Shown: piece after piece, positions 11,777 through 25,082 of the stretch | Position numbering within the stretch: the first letter of the stretch is position 1 | How the letters are laid out: each line of letters begins with the position of its first letter | Assembly (NCBI GenBank): GCA_013350335.1 | Contig: CM023540.1 | Coordinates: 56,582,962-56,646,961, forward strand | Origin: Chimonanthus salicifolius | Taxonomy: Eukaryota > Streptophyta > Magnoliopsida > Laurales > Calycanthaceae | DNA: 64,000 nucleotides | Direction of reading: 5' to 3' | Position numbers and translations under genes: made by a program | Notes under the pieces: model-generated | What the model was told of the DNA's origin: nothing | Seen by the model: the letters and a program-made list of their open reading frames with translations, nothing else | Databases searched by the model: none

Positions 11777-11785
11777 TATTTTGAT

Positions 11786-11807
11786 GCCCCCCCCCCCCCC
11801 CCCCCCC
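11786..11807. repeat. Poly-C tract followed by CT repeat
   Basis: A homopolymer of about 20 C followed by TCTCTCTCTTCTCTC. A second long C run occurs in the LTR at 26260-26286. Confidence 0.9.
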
Positions 11808-12019
11808 TCTCTCTCTTCTCTCTTTCTCTCCTTCTGAACCATATGTAATGAACATTCTAATCAATGAAATTATATGGTTTATTTTAGTATGTATGCTAAT
11901 TTGATGCATTTTTGTCACCTATCTCATGTCTATTGTTTTCATGGATTTTGTAAAACAGACTAACATGCAGGCTGTTAGGGAGATAAAGATTTGGCTATGA
12001 AATTACACATACTTTGGAG

Positions 12020-12580
12020 AATGGGGGAGTACAAAATATGTGTTAATTAACTATTGTCCCTGGTCATGACAGCTTATGGAGAAAGATGATGCAAACTTCT
12101 CAAAAAGCTTGGAGAGAAATAAACTTAGAGGCGGCTAAGTTTATGGTGGGACTGGGTCGAGAAAGCTGACGGAGACAGCTTGGAGAATGGAGGAGAAGAC
12201 TCTAGGAATGCTGAGACAATTGCTCCACTTATGGATGATAGCAGCAATGCTAAAATCTTAGTTTGTGCAGGGACAAACTAATCTTGATACACGAGAAGTG
12301 TACATTGAACTAAAAGAGGAAAACCATGAGTTAGGTTAGAACCTAGTCACGCACTAAATGCCAAGAAGCATGGGGGAGTGCTTAAATCTCGATGTCTACC
12401 TACTAATCTTTGTCAATTGAATGATAAAATGGGGGAGAAATTAATAGAAGCTAGAAGACATCAAATCCAATGGACATGGAGAATGTCTATGCTTGGAAGT
12501 TTGGGCGGTCAAATTTAAAGAAGATTGGGGGAGAAATCTTCTCAACACTGATAGCTTGGATAAACTATGGGGAGTATTGG
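12020..12580 (+). other. Multiple polypurine-tract-like motifs
   Basis: ATGGGGGAG-type motifs recur at about 12024, 12370, 12430 and 12528, with a weaker one near 12570. They precede the LTR at 12886. Clustered near-identical polypurine tracts upstream of the 3' LTR are a described hallmark of Sireviruses. Confidence 0.55.
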
Positions 12581-12885
12581 TCACTAGGAAATCAGGGAGT
12601 ATAGGGAAGCTTAAATACAAATCTTGTTTAGTTCATGAATGCATCTCTATGTTTAGGGATTAAACCCTCTAATGATTTTCTAGTGTTGTTTGCTTATGTA
12701 CTTGAACAGGAAAATGAAATGAAGCAAGCTGAACAAGAATATGCGAAGACCATATTCTTGTTTTCCATTTGAATATGTATATGTAATCAATGTAATATTT
12801 TTGTATTCAAATGTGTAGTAATAAGAGTGAGTTTGTAAATGGGTTAGCTTCTAGGTTTTGTCATGAAATTGACAGAGTGGGACAT

Positions 12886-14415
12886 TGTTAGTTCCTCGGT
12901 TTGGCCAAGCCCCTATGTTTGTCAATTCCATGACTCGGAAAAAAGCACTTGCTGGAAGCTTGAAGACCCAAGATGATCAAGAGTAAAGATCATGCTCCAT
13001 TGGATTGAAGCTCATCGTTATGGCAATGACAAAACAGGTAAAATTGTCATAGATGACTTTAAGTAGTAGCCACACCTTAGAAAGGACTATCCCTAGGCTT
13101 AGTGGAACAAATTGTTAAATCATAAAAATCGTAAAAAGGAAAGTTGACAGTGAATTAGAACCCAACTTGGAAATACGTATTTGGTTTCACAGTCAGCACA
13201 ACCAGTCTATCTCACCGACCCCTCGGTGCAGTCAAGATTGACCCACCATGGTCAAAGACTGGTCGGCCCGAATGACATTAGGTTCTGGAACATGAAACTA
13301 TCATTCTGGGTTTGCCTCTAATCGAGAGTCTCGTATGCAACGACCCCTCGGTCAAATGCTAAAACGTCCCCTCATGGTCAACGGCTCGTCGATCAAGATC
13401 TTGAGTTCTGAAACCTTGAATTCATGTGGACTATCGAAGAAACAGACATATCGGCAATCAAAGACCGATCGAGAGTACCAGGACCGACCTATCGGTAATG
13501 GAAGATAGGTCGTTCTAGGTAACAGGTTTCCAAAGTGGAAACTAATGTCAAGCATGTTTTGCACCAGAACGAGTCTCTCATATGGACCGACCTCTCAGTA
13601 CTATAAGTGTCGACCCATCAGCGACAATGACATGTCGACCGGGATAGAATATTACGGTTGAGGTTGCACTTAATGCACAATGGTCATAATTGTAACGGTA
13701 ACATTTCTAGTCACCGACCCCTCGCTGCGACCGACCTGATAAACTAACCTTTATGCAACCAGTTGGTATCCTTTAGACGGATCAGTTGGACACTCATCTT
13801 CACTAGTGAGTTTAAACAGGAGCCAACAGAAGGATCACTCTCTCTCTCTCGTACTTACACTAGGGGAATTAAATACATCCAATCAAATGGGTTGAGTTGT
13901 GAGAGAGAGAAGAAGGATGAAAACTCAAAAACAACGAATCTGAGGATTGAGTTTGAAAGTGAGGAGAAAACCATAAACTAAGAAACCTTTGGTAGAACCA
14001 GTTTCCTTGACACCCTAGACTGTGATTACTAAACGACGGTAACGAAGGGAAGCGTCGGCATACATGGGTGGATCTCGAAGAAGTACACATAAAAAAAAAA
14101 GAGCTTCAAAGGTAACAGCTTCTTGGTTTTAATTTTCTTTAAAACCTTTGTTTCGAAAGTGGATTAATGGGAGATACCCCAGAACCATTATAAAAAATTC
14201 TGAAGCGTTGTCTCTGGCACAGAGGTGGGTGGAACTCCCAGCCACATGGATAGGTGGAATTCTTATTCGACAGTGGTGGGTGAAATTTCCAACTGATTGA
14301 GTGAGGTGGAATTCCTACTCTAATTGTGATAGTGTAAGTCCCCACTTAGTGTATTTTGAGGATAACTCAGGGTTGAGCGAGTCCTAATAGTGGATGTAGG
14401 TTGGCTAACCGAACC
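12886..14415 (+). mobile_element. Sirevirus-like Copia LTR, part 1 (shared between two tandem elements)
   Basis: The LTR starts TGTTAGTTCCTCGG and is interrupted at 14415 by the TGTAAC-family insertion. It resumes at 26024 and ends CTTTCA at 26336, giving about 1.84 kb. It contains repeated CGACCCCTCGGT-like words, a CT run at 13837-13850 and, near 14350, the GAGTCC...AGTGGATGTAGG words common to this LTR group (also at 51570-51590). It is the 3' LTR of the copy on its left and the 5' LTR of the copy on its right. Confidence 0.8.
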
Positions 14416-16253
14416 TGTAACGCCCCGCCCTTTATCACTCGCCGAAAATCAGAGTCTATTTTTTTTTTTTTTTTGAATAGAAGAGTGAGAGAGAGCAGGA
14501 CGCCACGACGCGAGCTAAGTCTGAGCTTCTAAAGCCCGACCCTTAACTAGCCAACCATACGTGTGCGTGGACCAAGTCCAGTAAAACGGTTCACACGTAC
14601 TCAAGTTAACATGCGGAATAAATCATAAGTGCGGAATTATAATAGAATGTTTATCCTATTCCATTTTAGATAGCAAAGTAGTTCGTCGCTTAACCATAAT
14701 TAACTTAAGTTTCAATATCCAAAATTAAACATTCAAACCATAGCAAATAATCTAAGTTATTAAATGCCCAAATGCTAGCTACTCAAATTACATTGTCCAT
14801 AAATAACTTAAACAAAATGAAATTAAAAACATCCAAGCTCCTAAGTTTGGCTCCGTTCACGTTCCTCGTTCCGATCAATTCCTGTGTCATCAACTAGGGT
14901 AGAAGTAGGGCGTTAGATAACGCGCCCAGTAGCTACTCCAAGTAGGGTTAACACATGGGTTAGTACCAAAAATCACATAGATAATATAATAACAAAACCA
15001 TGTAAAACAATGCCATGTCATGGTGTCATATGTCATGAGCCCCACCCATCATCCATATCACACACACATAGTATCCTCTTGATGGAATCTCTTCATCAAG
15101 GTATCCCCCACGGTTGCCTTACGGACACCCCGACGGAGCGTGGACTCCGGTTACCTCTTGATGGATAATGCACATCAAGGTACCCCCACAGTTGCCTTAC
15201 GGACGCCCTGACGGAGTGTGGTCTCCAGTTACATATCATCCCTCCCATGCCATGCATGAGATGCAAATGAACACATGCTATGTAATATTACAATTATAGC
15301 ATTGAAATCTCATATTTGAAATATATCACTTATACAAAATAACTCATCAAAATATGAATTAAAACCATCATATATATCCCATGGTTTCAAAGAGGTAAGA
15401 ATCCTACCAATGATCAACTCACGTGTCCTTTTAATTTTGTCCGAAAACCGATCACCGATCGTACACCGCTTGTGAGGTCCCGTTACCTTATTACATATCA
15501 ATCAATCAAACCCATATTCCATTTGATTTCCAATCATGTCTAAGTCCATAAACACACCTTCGTGGGGTTCGGCCATACAACATGGCCGAACCTCACTCAC
15601 TTGTATTTGGGTTGCTCTTTTTATTTATTAACCAATCCCACATAAGTTTAACCATTTAAGAAACCTAAGTCCACAAAATATACCTTAGTGGAGTTCGGCC
15701 ATACAACATGGCCGAGCCTCACTCCCTTGGTTTTGTGCCCTTCTTTTTAGTCCTTTGATCTTTCAAATTAAGTCCAAGATCATGTCATCTTTGTTTCATT
15801 AATCTAATCATTTATAGATTAATCATTTAACATTAATAACCACCCAAGTCCACAAAAACATTCCCCATGTGGTTCGGCCATACACCATGGCCGAAGTCAT
15901 GATCTTTCATTTTACTCATATTTACTTCTTTGCCATTATTTCCATCACCTTATGTTTAGGTCCAAAAACATAGATCCATGACTAAACATTTCATGCATTG
16001 ATCCACAAATGATCCATCAACATAAAATCCCATAATCAAACCTTCCATCTCCTAGCATAATCATTCATTTATTTAATCATAAATAGATCTCTAAATGACC
16101 TTTTAAAAATGGTCCATGGGGTTCGGCCACACACCATGGCCAAACCCATGATTTCTCACTTCCCATCTTCTCCTTTAAATGATTTACACTCTTAGGTCCA
16201 TAATCAAAGTCCCTCCATGGGGGTTTAACCATACATTTAGGTTCATCCATTTG
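14416..16253 (-). mobile_element. TGTAAC-family LTR-like unit, copy 2, left part
   Basis: This starts TGTAACGCCCCGCCC, preceded by the target duplication GAACC (14411-14415). Its other end is at 26018, followed by GAACC (26019-26023). It carries the hairpin cluster (about 15070-15250) and near-palindromes at 15565, 15690, 15870 and 16118. It is broken at 16253 by copy 3, in the opposite orientation. The remainder is 25083-26018. Comparison with copy 5 suggests several hundred bases were lost at the break. Confidence 0.75.
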
Positions 16254-17498
16254 TGTAACACCCCAGATTTTCAATTTATTATTTTGTATGAAAATTATCC
16301 ATTTAATTTGTGAATTTTAATTATGGATCTTATATGGGTAGTGTATTGGGTCATTGGCCCAATTAGAACCCAACGGTTTTAGATATGGACCCTAGATGGG
16401 CAAAGAGTCGGGTCATTGCCAATTAAGATCCAATGGAAATGTCATTGGTTCAATTTAAAATAAATTAGGTAAGATGTGTTTAATTGGGTCAAGGTTGTTT
16501 ATTTGGGTCAAATGCCCAATTGGGACCCAATGGGTCATGGTTAACTTGGTTAACCACCAAGTGAGTTCAATAAAAATTAAATGAGGCTGAAATTAATTAG
16601 TAATTCAATTTATATAACAAAGGAATCATGGAAAGACATGGCTTGATTTATGGGTTTAAATGGTTTAAGATAATGGATTTATACTTATGTTTTTAAGAGG
16701 ATTCTAAATGGAGATATGGTTAAAGGTGTGGGTCGGCCATTGCATGGCCGAACCATGATTGTATTATGGTTAAGTTTGGATCAAAAGAATGGAAGCATGA
16801 ACCATAGGGTTCGGCCACAATGCATGGCCAAACCCCATGTTAGAAAGGTGCATGCAAGATATGGAAAGCTTCCAAGTATGGAAGTTGCATGCTAAATTTG
16901 AAAAGTGCCTAAATATGGAAACATAGATGCTAAATTTGGAAAGTGCCTAAATATGGAAACATTGAAGCTAAATTTGGAAAGTTTCTAAATATGGAGAATG
17001 GTTATTAAGTTAGTAAGTTTCTAAGTTTAGAAGTTGGAAATTAAAATGGGAAGTGTAATTAAAGGGAAGGTTTAATAAAATGGAAGAGGCAACAAGAATG
17101 GGGCGCATGACACTTTCTATTCTTGATTTAGGGAAGGTTTTATAAGAGGCAAACAAGTGCACACGGCATGAGATAATTAAAGAAGGGAGTAAGGGCGCAT
17201 AGCACATTCTATAGGGATTAAGGAAAAAGAAAGAAAATAAGAAAGGGAGAAAAATAAAGAAGGTTTGACATATGTTCAGTATTTTGGTTATAACGTTCCA
17301 TTTTGATGTCCGATTACTTTGATTCTTTTTGCGTTGGAAAGAAGACTTCAAGGGATACAATTTTGTGGTTTACTACTTTTCCTGATTCGGAAGTTAACAA
17401 AGTCAAAACGGAGCTACAATATGGTATATGTGTAAAAAATGGGGAACACAAGGGCTCACAGCATTACTATATTTATTTTTAGCATTGGCCGATTGGGA
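16254..17498 (+). mobile_element. TGTAAC-family LTR-like unit, copy 3, left part
   Basis: This starts TGTAACACCCCAGATTTTC, the U3-like end in my reading. It contains GGGTCATTGGCCCAATT-type words and near-palindromes at 16731 and 16807. A tandem array of TGGAAAGTGCCTAAATATGG units follows at about 16860-17020. It is interrupted by copy 4 with target duplication TGGGA (17494-17498) and resumes at 21441. Confidence 0.75.
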
Positions 17499-18944
17499 TG
17501 TAATAGCCTGGATTTTTAAATCAATATATATGTTGGGTATTATTTATTTTAATGATGGGAATTGGGAATTTTGATGGAATAGATGTTAAATGGATCAAAA
17601 TTTGGACAATGGTCCAAGTATGGTCCAATGGACCATGGATTGGAATGAATTCACTTAATTGGGTCAATGATGATTAATTGGGCCAAGGATGGCCAATTGG
17701 GTCCAATACCCATTTGGGGCCCAATGGGTCAAGATGATTTAAGCTTTAAGGTAAATGGGTAGGAGGTGAATTTAATTGGGTCATGGGCCCAATGGTGATC
17801 CAATTAGTTAGAAGGGATTGAAGTGATTAAAATCACCTAAGTTAAAGTGTAATTAATTAGATTTAAATCACCTAAGTTAGTGGTGAATAAATCAAGATGG
17901 CATAACCAAGTGGGGCCCACCTCCACCTCACCAAATGAGGTGGCATGTGGACCAAGGCATAGGTGGGGCCGACCATCATGGTTGACTTGGTCAACCATGG
18001 ATAAGTCAAAAGGGAATTGAGGAGGAACAAATTAAAATTAAGTTGATTTAATTAATGTGAATCACCTAAGTTAGAATTTATAAAACCTAGGTGACATGGC
18101 CGAATGGGACCCACCTCCACCTCATCAAGTGAGGTGGCGGGTAAGCTAGAAGTTAGTGGGGCCGGCCACCATGGTTGACTTGGTCAACCATGGGTGGATT
18201 AATGGAGAAGAATCAAGGAGATTAAAGGGGATTAAATAAGAATTAATTAACCTAAGTTGATGATCCAATTAATTAAATGATTAGGTTAGTCAAATTGGGT
18301 CAATTGGGGAGTCAAAGGGATAAGTCAATGGGTGGTTTCATCTCATTGAAACCACCCAAACCACTTAAAGAAATACAAACAAACCATGGGCTTAGGGTGG
18401 TGGTTTCATCTCAACCACCACCACCCAAAGCATGATGACCCATACCCCTCCATGATGATGGTCAAATGGTCAAGATGGAAGACCAAACCACCCCATCTCA
18501 AGGCACCAAAACTATTGGCTTGGTGGTGGTTTTGTCCCAACCACCCCCACTAAGGCATGTAAGCCCATGCTTGGTTGGTGGAGGGAATGATGGTGGAGTG
18601 TAGCTTAGTCAACCAAATGAGATGGGTTTTCATCTCATCCCATTCTCATCTCACTCTCCATCTCTCACTCTCCAAAACCGTCCCTCACTCTCACAAGGAG
18701 AAAGAAGAAGAAAAACTTAGAAGAAAAGAGAAGAAAAATTCAAGCATTGGCCAACCACCTCAAGACCAAACCTTAGGATAGTTTTTCCCATCCTCTCCTC
18801 CTTTCCCTCTCTCAAACCCACTCCATCATTAGCCGACCCAAACCTTGATGATCTCATTTTGATCAAACACATATTGACCAAAGATCAAAAAGAAAAAGAA
18901 GGAGAAAAGGCTACGGATCCAAGTGGAGAAAAAGAAACCGGAGG

Positions 18945-18962
18945 AGCCGCGGAGTGGTAAGT
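18945..18962 (+). other. Conserved splice-donor-like site after CT-rich leader
   Basis: GCCGCGGAGTG is followed by GTAAGTAA. The same context occurs at 21728-21747 (GTCGCGGAAACGGTTAGT), at 34805-34822 (ACACGGAAAGAAGGTAAG) and, on the minus strand, near 30030-30055. It is always downstream of the CT-rich leader and upstream of the near-palindrome array. Confidence 0.45.
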
Positions 18963-20450
18963 AATTCTTAAACAAGAATTTACATTTTTAGGGGTTAAGA
19001 AGAGATCATGGAATCCATTTTCCTTGGATTGAATGGTGGCCAAAAATGTTGTGGGCCATGGATCTAAGATCCATCCAAGGAAGGGATGAGAAATGGACAA
19101 AATGGATAAGATAGGTTAAGAAAAGAAAATAAAGGAATGATAAGGACACTAGGTAATTAAGGTTTTCTTAAGCATGGAAAAATGGATTTTTGAAGGAATC
19201 ATGGACCATAGGGTTCAGCCATGCTGGTAGGTGGTTAAGTAAATGTTAATGGGGTTTTTAAGGATAGAAGCCATGGAAGGTGGTTATGATTTTTGAGGAC
19301 TTTAATGATTAAAGGTTAGTGATTTTTATAAGGACTTTTGGGAGATGTAAATGGTTTTTATGGCCTCAAAACTCATGGATGAAGATGAACCATGAACCAT
19401 GGGCACCATGGCCGAACCCTATGGTGATGTATTTGTAAATTTAATGGGTGTAAAAATATGGAAATTTATGGAGAAGGTTGATAGTTTTTAAGTGGATTTT
19501 TTTAAGCATTATAAATAATGTTTTAAAAATAAAACCATGGACCATGGGTTCGGCCATGGTGTATGGCCGAACCCCATGGAGAGATTTTGGTGAACTTGGG
19601 TATTTTGGAACCATGAAATGAATGGAGAATATAGTTAAGTTAATGGACTCAAGATGTGGTTAAGAATGATGATTTAATGCATGATGTAAACCCCCTCATG
19701 GGAGGACTTATTGTGGATCTAAATGTGGTGAAATGGGTCCATGCAAAAATAAGAAAAAGACATCATGGGTTCGGCCATGGTGTATGGCCGAACCCATGAC
19801 CCACTTGTAGGTCATTTTATGGGCTAAATTTATGTGTTTAGATGAATGGAAATTAGGCTAAGTTAAGGGCTAATTTTTAATAATCTTGCAACATGGTTGA
19901 TGGGTCATTAATGGATCTAAGCATATGATCAATTGTGAACTTAAGTGTACATGGATAGAAAAGGTAATTTAACCATGGAAGAGAAGTGGCATAAATCGTA
20001 AATATTGGCCAAAATGAAGAACCACCATGGTCGAACCCTATGGGGGATGATCATGGACTTAAGTGCATTTAAGATGACCTTAGATGTGGATCATTGAAGC
20101 CTAGGGTTGCTGGATTTTAAACTTACATAATTAAAGGATTAATGGACTAAATGGGACCCACAAACCTAAATAGTGAGGTTCGGCCATGGGGTATGGCCGA
20201 ACCCCACTAAGGCTTGGATAATGGACTTGGACATGATAAAACCATGGGCTGATTATTGATATGTAATAAGGTATCGGACATCTCAAGCGGTGCGCGATCG
20301 GTGACCGGATTTGTGGACGGAAAACGTAAAGGAACGTTAGTTGGTATTCGGTAGGATTCCTACCTTATTGTAAGCCATGGATGATGTGTTGTACGATTGT
20401 TTTCCTTAATCTATTTTGGTAATTATGTGATTGTTTTAAGATGGGTTTTA

Positions 20451-20512
20451 AGGCTATGAATTATATGTTAAGGCTATGAATTATATATTAAGGCTATGAA
20501 TTATATATATTA
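20451..20512. repeat. 20-bp tandem repeat, three units
   Basis: The unit AAGGCTATGAATTATATRTT is repeated three times in a row inside copy 4. Confidence 0.9.
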
Positions 20513-20529
20513 CATATCATAATGCATTT

Positions 20530-20790
20530 ACATCTCATGCATGGTATGGGCGGGAAAATAATGAAACCGGAGTCCATGTTCCGTTGGGGCGACCGAGAAG
20601 CAAGCATGGGGATATCTTGATGTGATTCATCCATCAAGAGGGGTACTATAAGGTACAACCGGAGTCCATGCTCCGTCGGGGTGACCGAGAAGCAAGCATG
20701 GGGATTCCTTGATGAGGCTTTGCCATCAAGGGGGATGCCTAGTGTTGATCATATCTTGATGAGGCTTTTCCATCAAGAGGGACATGGCAC
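20530..20790. repeat. Hairpin repeat cluster, copy 4
   Basis: Units combine GGAGTCCATGCTCCGT, a GGGGCGACCGAGAAGCAAGC core and CTTGATG...CATCAAG inverted repeats, starting after the CATCTCATGCATGG marker. Confidence 0.7.
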
Positions 20791-21558
20791 AATGATGGTA
20801 TGGATGATGGGTGAGACTCATGACATAAGACACCCATGGCATGGCATTCATTATATTATTACATATGTGCTTGTTATCACTAATCCATGTGTTGGCCCTA
20901 CTCGGAGTCCTACTGGGCACGTTGTCTAATGCCCTACTTCTACCCTAGCTGATGACACAGGGGATGGCGGAAACGAAGGACGAGACGGGAGCCAAACGTA
21001 GGAGCTTGGGGAAACGGGCAAGATAGTTTGCTTCAATTTATTTTGGAAATGTAATTTGAGTAACTTAGCTCTTCGAACTGTAATAATTTATATTTCTTGC
21101 TATGGTTTGGACTTTACTTTTGGATATTATAATTTTGAGGTAATTTAGTAATTTAATGATGTATCTTCCTTGCTATCTAAAATTGGTAGGATAAACTCTA
21201 TTATAATTCCGCATTAAGTAATAATTCTGCAAGCTTGCTTTCTACGTGTGAACCGTTCTCGTGGACTTAGTCTCCACGCACACGTAGGGTTGGCCAGTTA
21301 AGGGCCGGGCTTTAGAAGCTCAGACTTAACTCGCGTCGTGACGTCCCGCTCCTTTTGTCACTTTTATTTTAAAAAAAAAAAAATATACTCTGATTTTCGG
21401 TCAATTAAGCATAGTGAAAAGGGGCGGGCGTTACATGGGAGGTTACTAGATTAAGCAAGGGAGGTCAGCAATTGCGAATCTAAGCAAGTGAGGTTGGCTT
21501 GCCATCTAAGGCAAGGGAGGGGCGCATGGCACCTTCCCCATTTGGATTAAAAGGGAGC

Positions 21559-21608
21559 TTATATAAGAAAGACGCCCCATAGGCCAATCTCTCTCCCTCT
21601 CTCAATTT
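21559..21608 (+). promoter_or_regulatory. Putative TATA box and CT-rich start region of the TGTAAC-family LTR
   Basis: TTATATAAG at 21559-21567 is followed about 20-40 bp later by the CT-rich CCAATCTCTCTCCCTCTCTC. This is the usual plant promoter layout, and it is used here to orient the family (TGTAACACCC end upstream). Confidence 0.5.
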
Positions 21609-23929
21609 CCATCCACGCCAAAACAAGAAGAAGGAAATCAGCAAGAAGGTGGTCCGACCAGCAAAGGGAAAGATCAAGAAGGAAGAAAAAGATTGGAAGA
21701 GAAAGAACAAGCGGAGAGAACCGAAGGAGTCGCGGAAACGGTTAGTAGTTTTTAATATTTTTTGGATTAAAAAGAAAATAACCATAGGGTTTGGCCATGG
21801 TGTATGGCCGAACCCCATGGAGGTGTTTTAGTATGGCTAATGAATTTTAATGGGTTTTGAGGATGGAAAACCATGGAAGGAAATTGAAGGAATGATGATG
21901 TTAAATAGAAAGGGATGAACCACCATGGCCGAACCCCATGGAAGGTTTTGGTAATTCATGAAAGGATGCTGGATAATTTAGGAAGGTTGTTATAATTGAA
22001 TCTTGGATAAAAAGAATAAAAGAAAAAGGGGTGAGGTTCGGCCATGGTGTATGACCGAACCCCACCAAATATGCTTATGGACTTGGTGTTTGCTTAGATA
22101 CAATTTAAAGTGAGGATTAAATATACTTATTCCTCTGGGTGAATTTCATTAAAGTGAGGATTTTGGAACCATAGGGTTCGGCCATGGTGTATGGCCAAAC
22201 CCCATGGAGGAAGTTTACTAATTTAGAAAGTATTCAATGTATGGATCGATTTTGAACTTATTTTGTTGAATTATTAAATGAAGATCATGGGAGATGATTA
22301 TTCATTTGAACTTACTAATTATGGATCTTTGGAAAGAACCTTGTTTTTAATGGAAAGTTAATATAATGGAAAAAAGAACATTATGAACCATAGGGTTGGG
22401 CCATGGTGCATGGCCGAACCCCATGGAGTTGTATTAGAGGTGTATTGGAATTTTTTATTAAATTGGAAGTTGGTTTATTTGGGAAGTATCCAATTTTGGA
22501 AGGAAGAGACTAAATTGGAAAGTCTCTAATTATGGAAGTTGGGTGCTAAATTTAAAAAAAAAAAGCTTTTAATTATGGGAACCTTCTAAAAATGGAAGGT
22601 GGGGATTATTTGGAAACCTTCTAAGTATGGAAGGATAAGTATGGAAAACCTTCTAATTATGGAATTGGATATTAATTTAGAAAGTTTCTATGTAAGGACT
22701 ATCTAATTATGGACCTTGGATTAAAATGGAAGGTTGGCCATGAATGAGAATTTTGTAATTATGGAAGTTGGATGCTAAAATAGGAAACTTTCTACGTATG
22801 GATTATTAACAAAAATGGAAACCTAGACATCATGGGTTCGGCTATGTTTATGGTCGAACCCTATGAACCAATTTATGGGTTCTTATGTCACGGATTAAAG
22901 GATTATTTTATAAATCATGTTTAGGGTTCAATAATGGGAAAGGTCTATGATTTTAAAGGGGTTAAAATGGAGGAGTATTGGTTATATTTTAAAGGATGGT
23001 AAATTTTGTAAACACATGACAAAGTGGAAAACTTCTAATTATGGAAGGTTTTATTTGTGGTTCTATGGTTGTGGATCATTGGTGGATCCATGTATGTAAT
23101 GTAGTGGAACCTAAACTTAAATTGTCAAAGGCAATGGCAAAGTTGTAAATACTTGCTAAAAATGGAAAGTTAGCTTTGTATGGCAATATGGTAATTAATA
23201 GAATAAATGAGCAAAAAGGAAACCAAAACAAAGAGGGGTGAAGTTCGGCCATGCTGTATGGCCGAACCCCACAAATTTGGTTTATGGACTTGGGATTTTT
23301 ATGTTACGGTTATGAACTTGTAAATGGGCCATGCTTGGGTTTATGTATAATTTAAATAAAAGGTTTACCAAACCAAGGGATGAAGGATGAAAAGAATGGA
23401 AAGATAGCTATAATGGCAATTCCGTAATATTGGCTGAAAATGATAATCTATGAGTGTTTGGTTCCATGAATAAAGGATGACATGGGGATAGACTTAATTA
23501 AAATAAATGGAATTTTAATTAAGGTTTAGACCAATGGCAAAGTGGTAATAAAGGGTGAAAAGTAAGGATTAGTTAATGGACTTTAAATGATTGTAAATCA
23601 AGTGGGACTTGGTTTTGATTTATTATTGTATTATAAGGTAACGGGATCTCACAAGGCGTTTAAGATCGTGAACGGTTACCGGACGAAAGACACAAGCACA
23701 CGTTAGCGGTCTTTGGTAGGATTTCACCACTTTGAAACCATGGGTTTATGTACATTGTTTTTATCTTGATTTAATGATTTTATATTGCAAAGGTTATGTT
23801 TCAAATGGTGATTTTATATGCTATGTTTATTTGATAAAATAGCATGTGTTTTAAATATGAGCTTTTAAATGCTATGATTTTGTATAATTGCATAGCATGT
23901 GGTATTTGCATCTCATGCATGGCATGGGA

Positions 23930-24310
23930 GGGATGACAAGTAACCGGGGACCCACACTCCGTCGGGGCATTCGTAAAATACTCGTGGGGGATACCTTGAT
24001 GTGATTTCCATCAAGAGGATACTATGTATAACACCTTGATGATGAGAATCCCATCAACAGGAATACTATGTATGAAGACCCTGGTGATGAGCATTCCATC
24101 AGGGGATACCTTGATGATGAGAATCCCATCAAGAGGATACTATATAGCCGGAGATCCACCACTCCGTCGGGGCGACCGTAAAACAATCGTGGGGGATACC
24201 TTGATGTGATTGCCATCAAGTAGATTCCGGAGATCCACCACTCCATCGGGGCGTCCGTAAAATAATCGTGGGGGATACCTTGATGAAGAGCTTTCCATCA
24301 AGAGGATATT
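23930..24310. repeat. Hairpin repeat cluster, copy 3 (largest)
   Basis: About six units carry CTTGATG/CATCAAG inverted repeats, alternating with GGAGATCCACCACTCCGTCGG and GTAAAATAATCGTGGGGGAT words. It is the reverse complement of the arrangement at 5340-5600. Confidence 0.75.
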
Positions 24311-25082
24311 TTATGATGGGTGGGACTCATTGCATATGATAGCATGGCATGGCATTGAATCGGCATGATTATGATCTTTAATTATCATGCAAGTTTTCCT
24401 GGTTTTATCGGTATGATTGGATCTCTATTATCATACACTGTTTTGGATAGAATGTTTTATAAGTATGGTATGATTTATTATACTGGATTTGATATATTTA
24501 TTATATCTGGATTTTTGGTTCTAACCCATGTGTTAACCCTAATTGGAATACCTACTAGGCGCGTTGTACTCACGTCCTACTTCTACCCTTTAGTGGGTGA
24601 TGCAGGAAACGAGGAGAAACGCTGAATGCGGAAAGGGACAAGCATAGGAGCTTGGAACGCTTTTAGTTTTATATTTTGTTTAAGATACTCAAGGGCTTGT
24701 ATTTTGAGTATCTAGAATTCGGTTGTAATAACTTAGATGGATTTGCTATGGTTGGATATTTTATTGAATAATTATGTTATGATAATGATGATTATAGACT
24801 TGACGTACTTTGCTATCTGATTGGAATAGAACTGTGTTCCATTATGATTCCGCAATTTTGATATTATGATTTTATTCCGTATATTGATATTGCTATGTGT
24901 GAACCATTTTCGTGGACTTAGTCCATGCACACATAGGGTTGGCCAGTTAAGGGTCGGACTTTGGAAGTTCGGACGTAGCTCGCGTCGTGACGTCCCGCGC
25001 TCTATCACTCTACTCTGTTATAAAAAAAATATATACTCTAAATTTACGGGAAAAAATGAGTGAAAAAGAGCAGGGCGTTGCA

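Larger units (their letters stand above)
9929..12885 (+). mobile_element. Sirevirus-like Copia internal region, non-autonomous, 5'-truncated
   Basis: Positions 9929-10570 are nearly identical to 26990-27531 plus 31445-31481, which lies downstream of a Copia PBS, so this is internal sequence of the same family. It ends directly at the LTR start TGTTAGTTCC (12886). Only about 3 kb separates the matching gag-side region from the LTR. No integrase, reverse transcriptase or RNase H can be read, so the copy lacked pol. A coiled-coil frame lies at 11283-11776 and several GGGGGAG tracts at 12020-12580. Confidence 0.7.
17499..21435 (+). mobile_element. TGTAAC-family LTR-like unit, copy 4 (complete)
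   Basis: It runs TGTAATAGCCTGG...GGGCGGGCGTTACA, 3.94 kb, with perfect target duplication TGGGA on both sides (17494-17498 and 21436-21440). It lies inside copy 3 in the same orientation. It includes a CT-rich leader at about 18630-18830, a splice-donor-like GGAGTGGTAAG at 18951, near-palindromes at 19546, 19767 and 20176, and a hairpin cluster at 20560-20780. The short frames inside are leader and repeat sequence with no family resemblance. Confidence 0.85.
21441..25082 (+). mobile_element. TGTAAC-family LTR-like unit, copy 3, right part
   Basis: This continues copy 3 after the nested copy 4 and ends GCAGGGCGTTGCA at 25082. It holds a TATA box and CT-rich leader (21559-21608), a donor-like site near 21741, and near-palindromes at 21787, 22033, 22174, 22392, 22834 and 23240. 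A hairpin cluster follows at 23930-24310. I see no convincing target duplication for copy 3: ATTTG on the left, GGTTC on the right. Confidence 0.75.
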
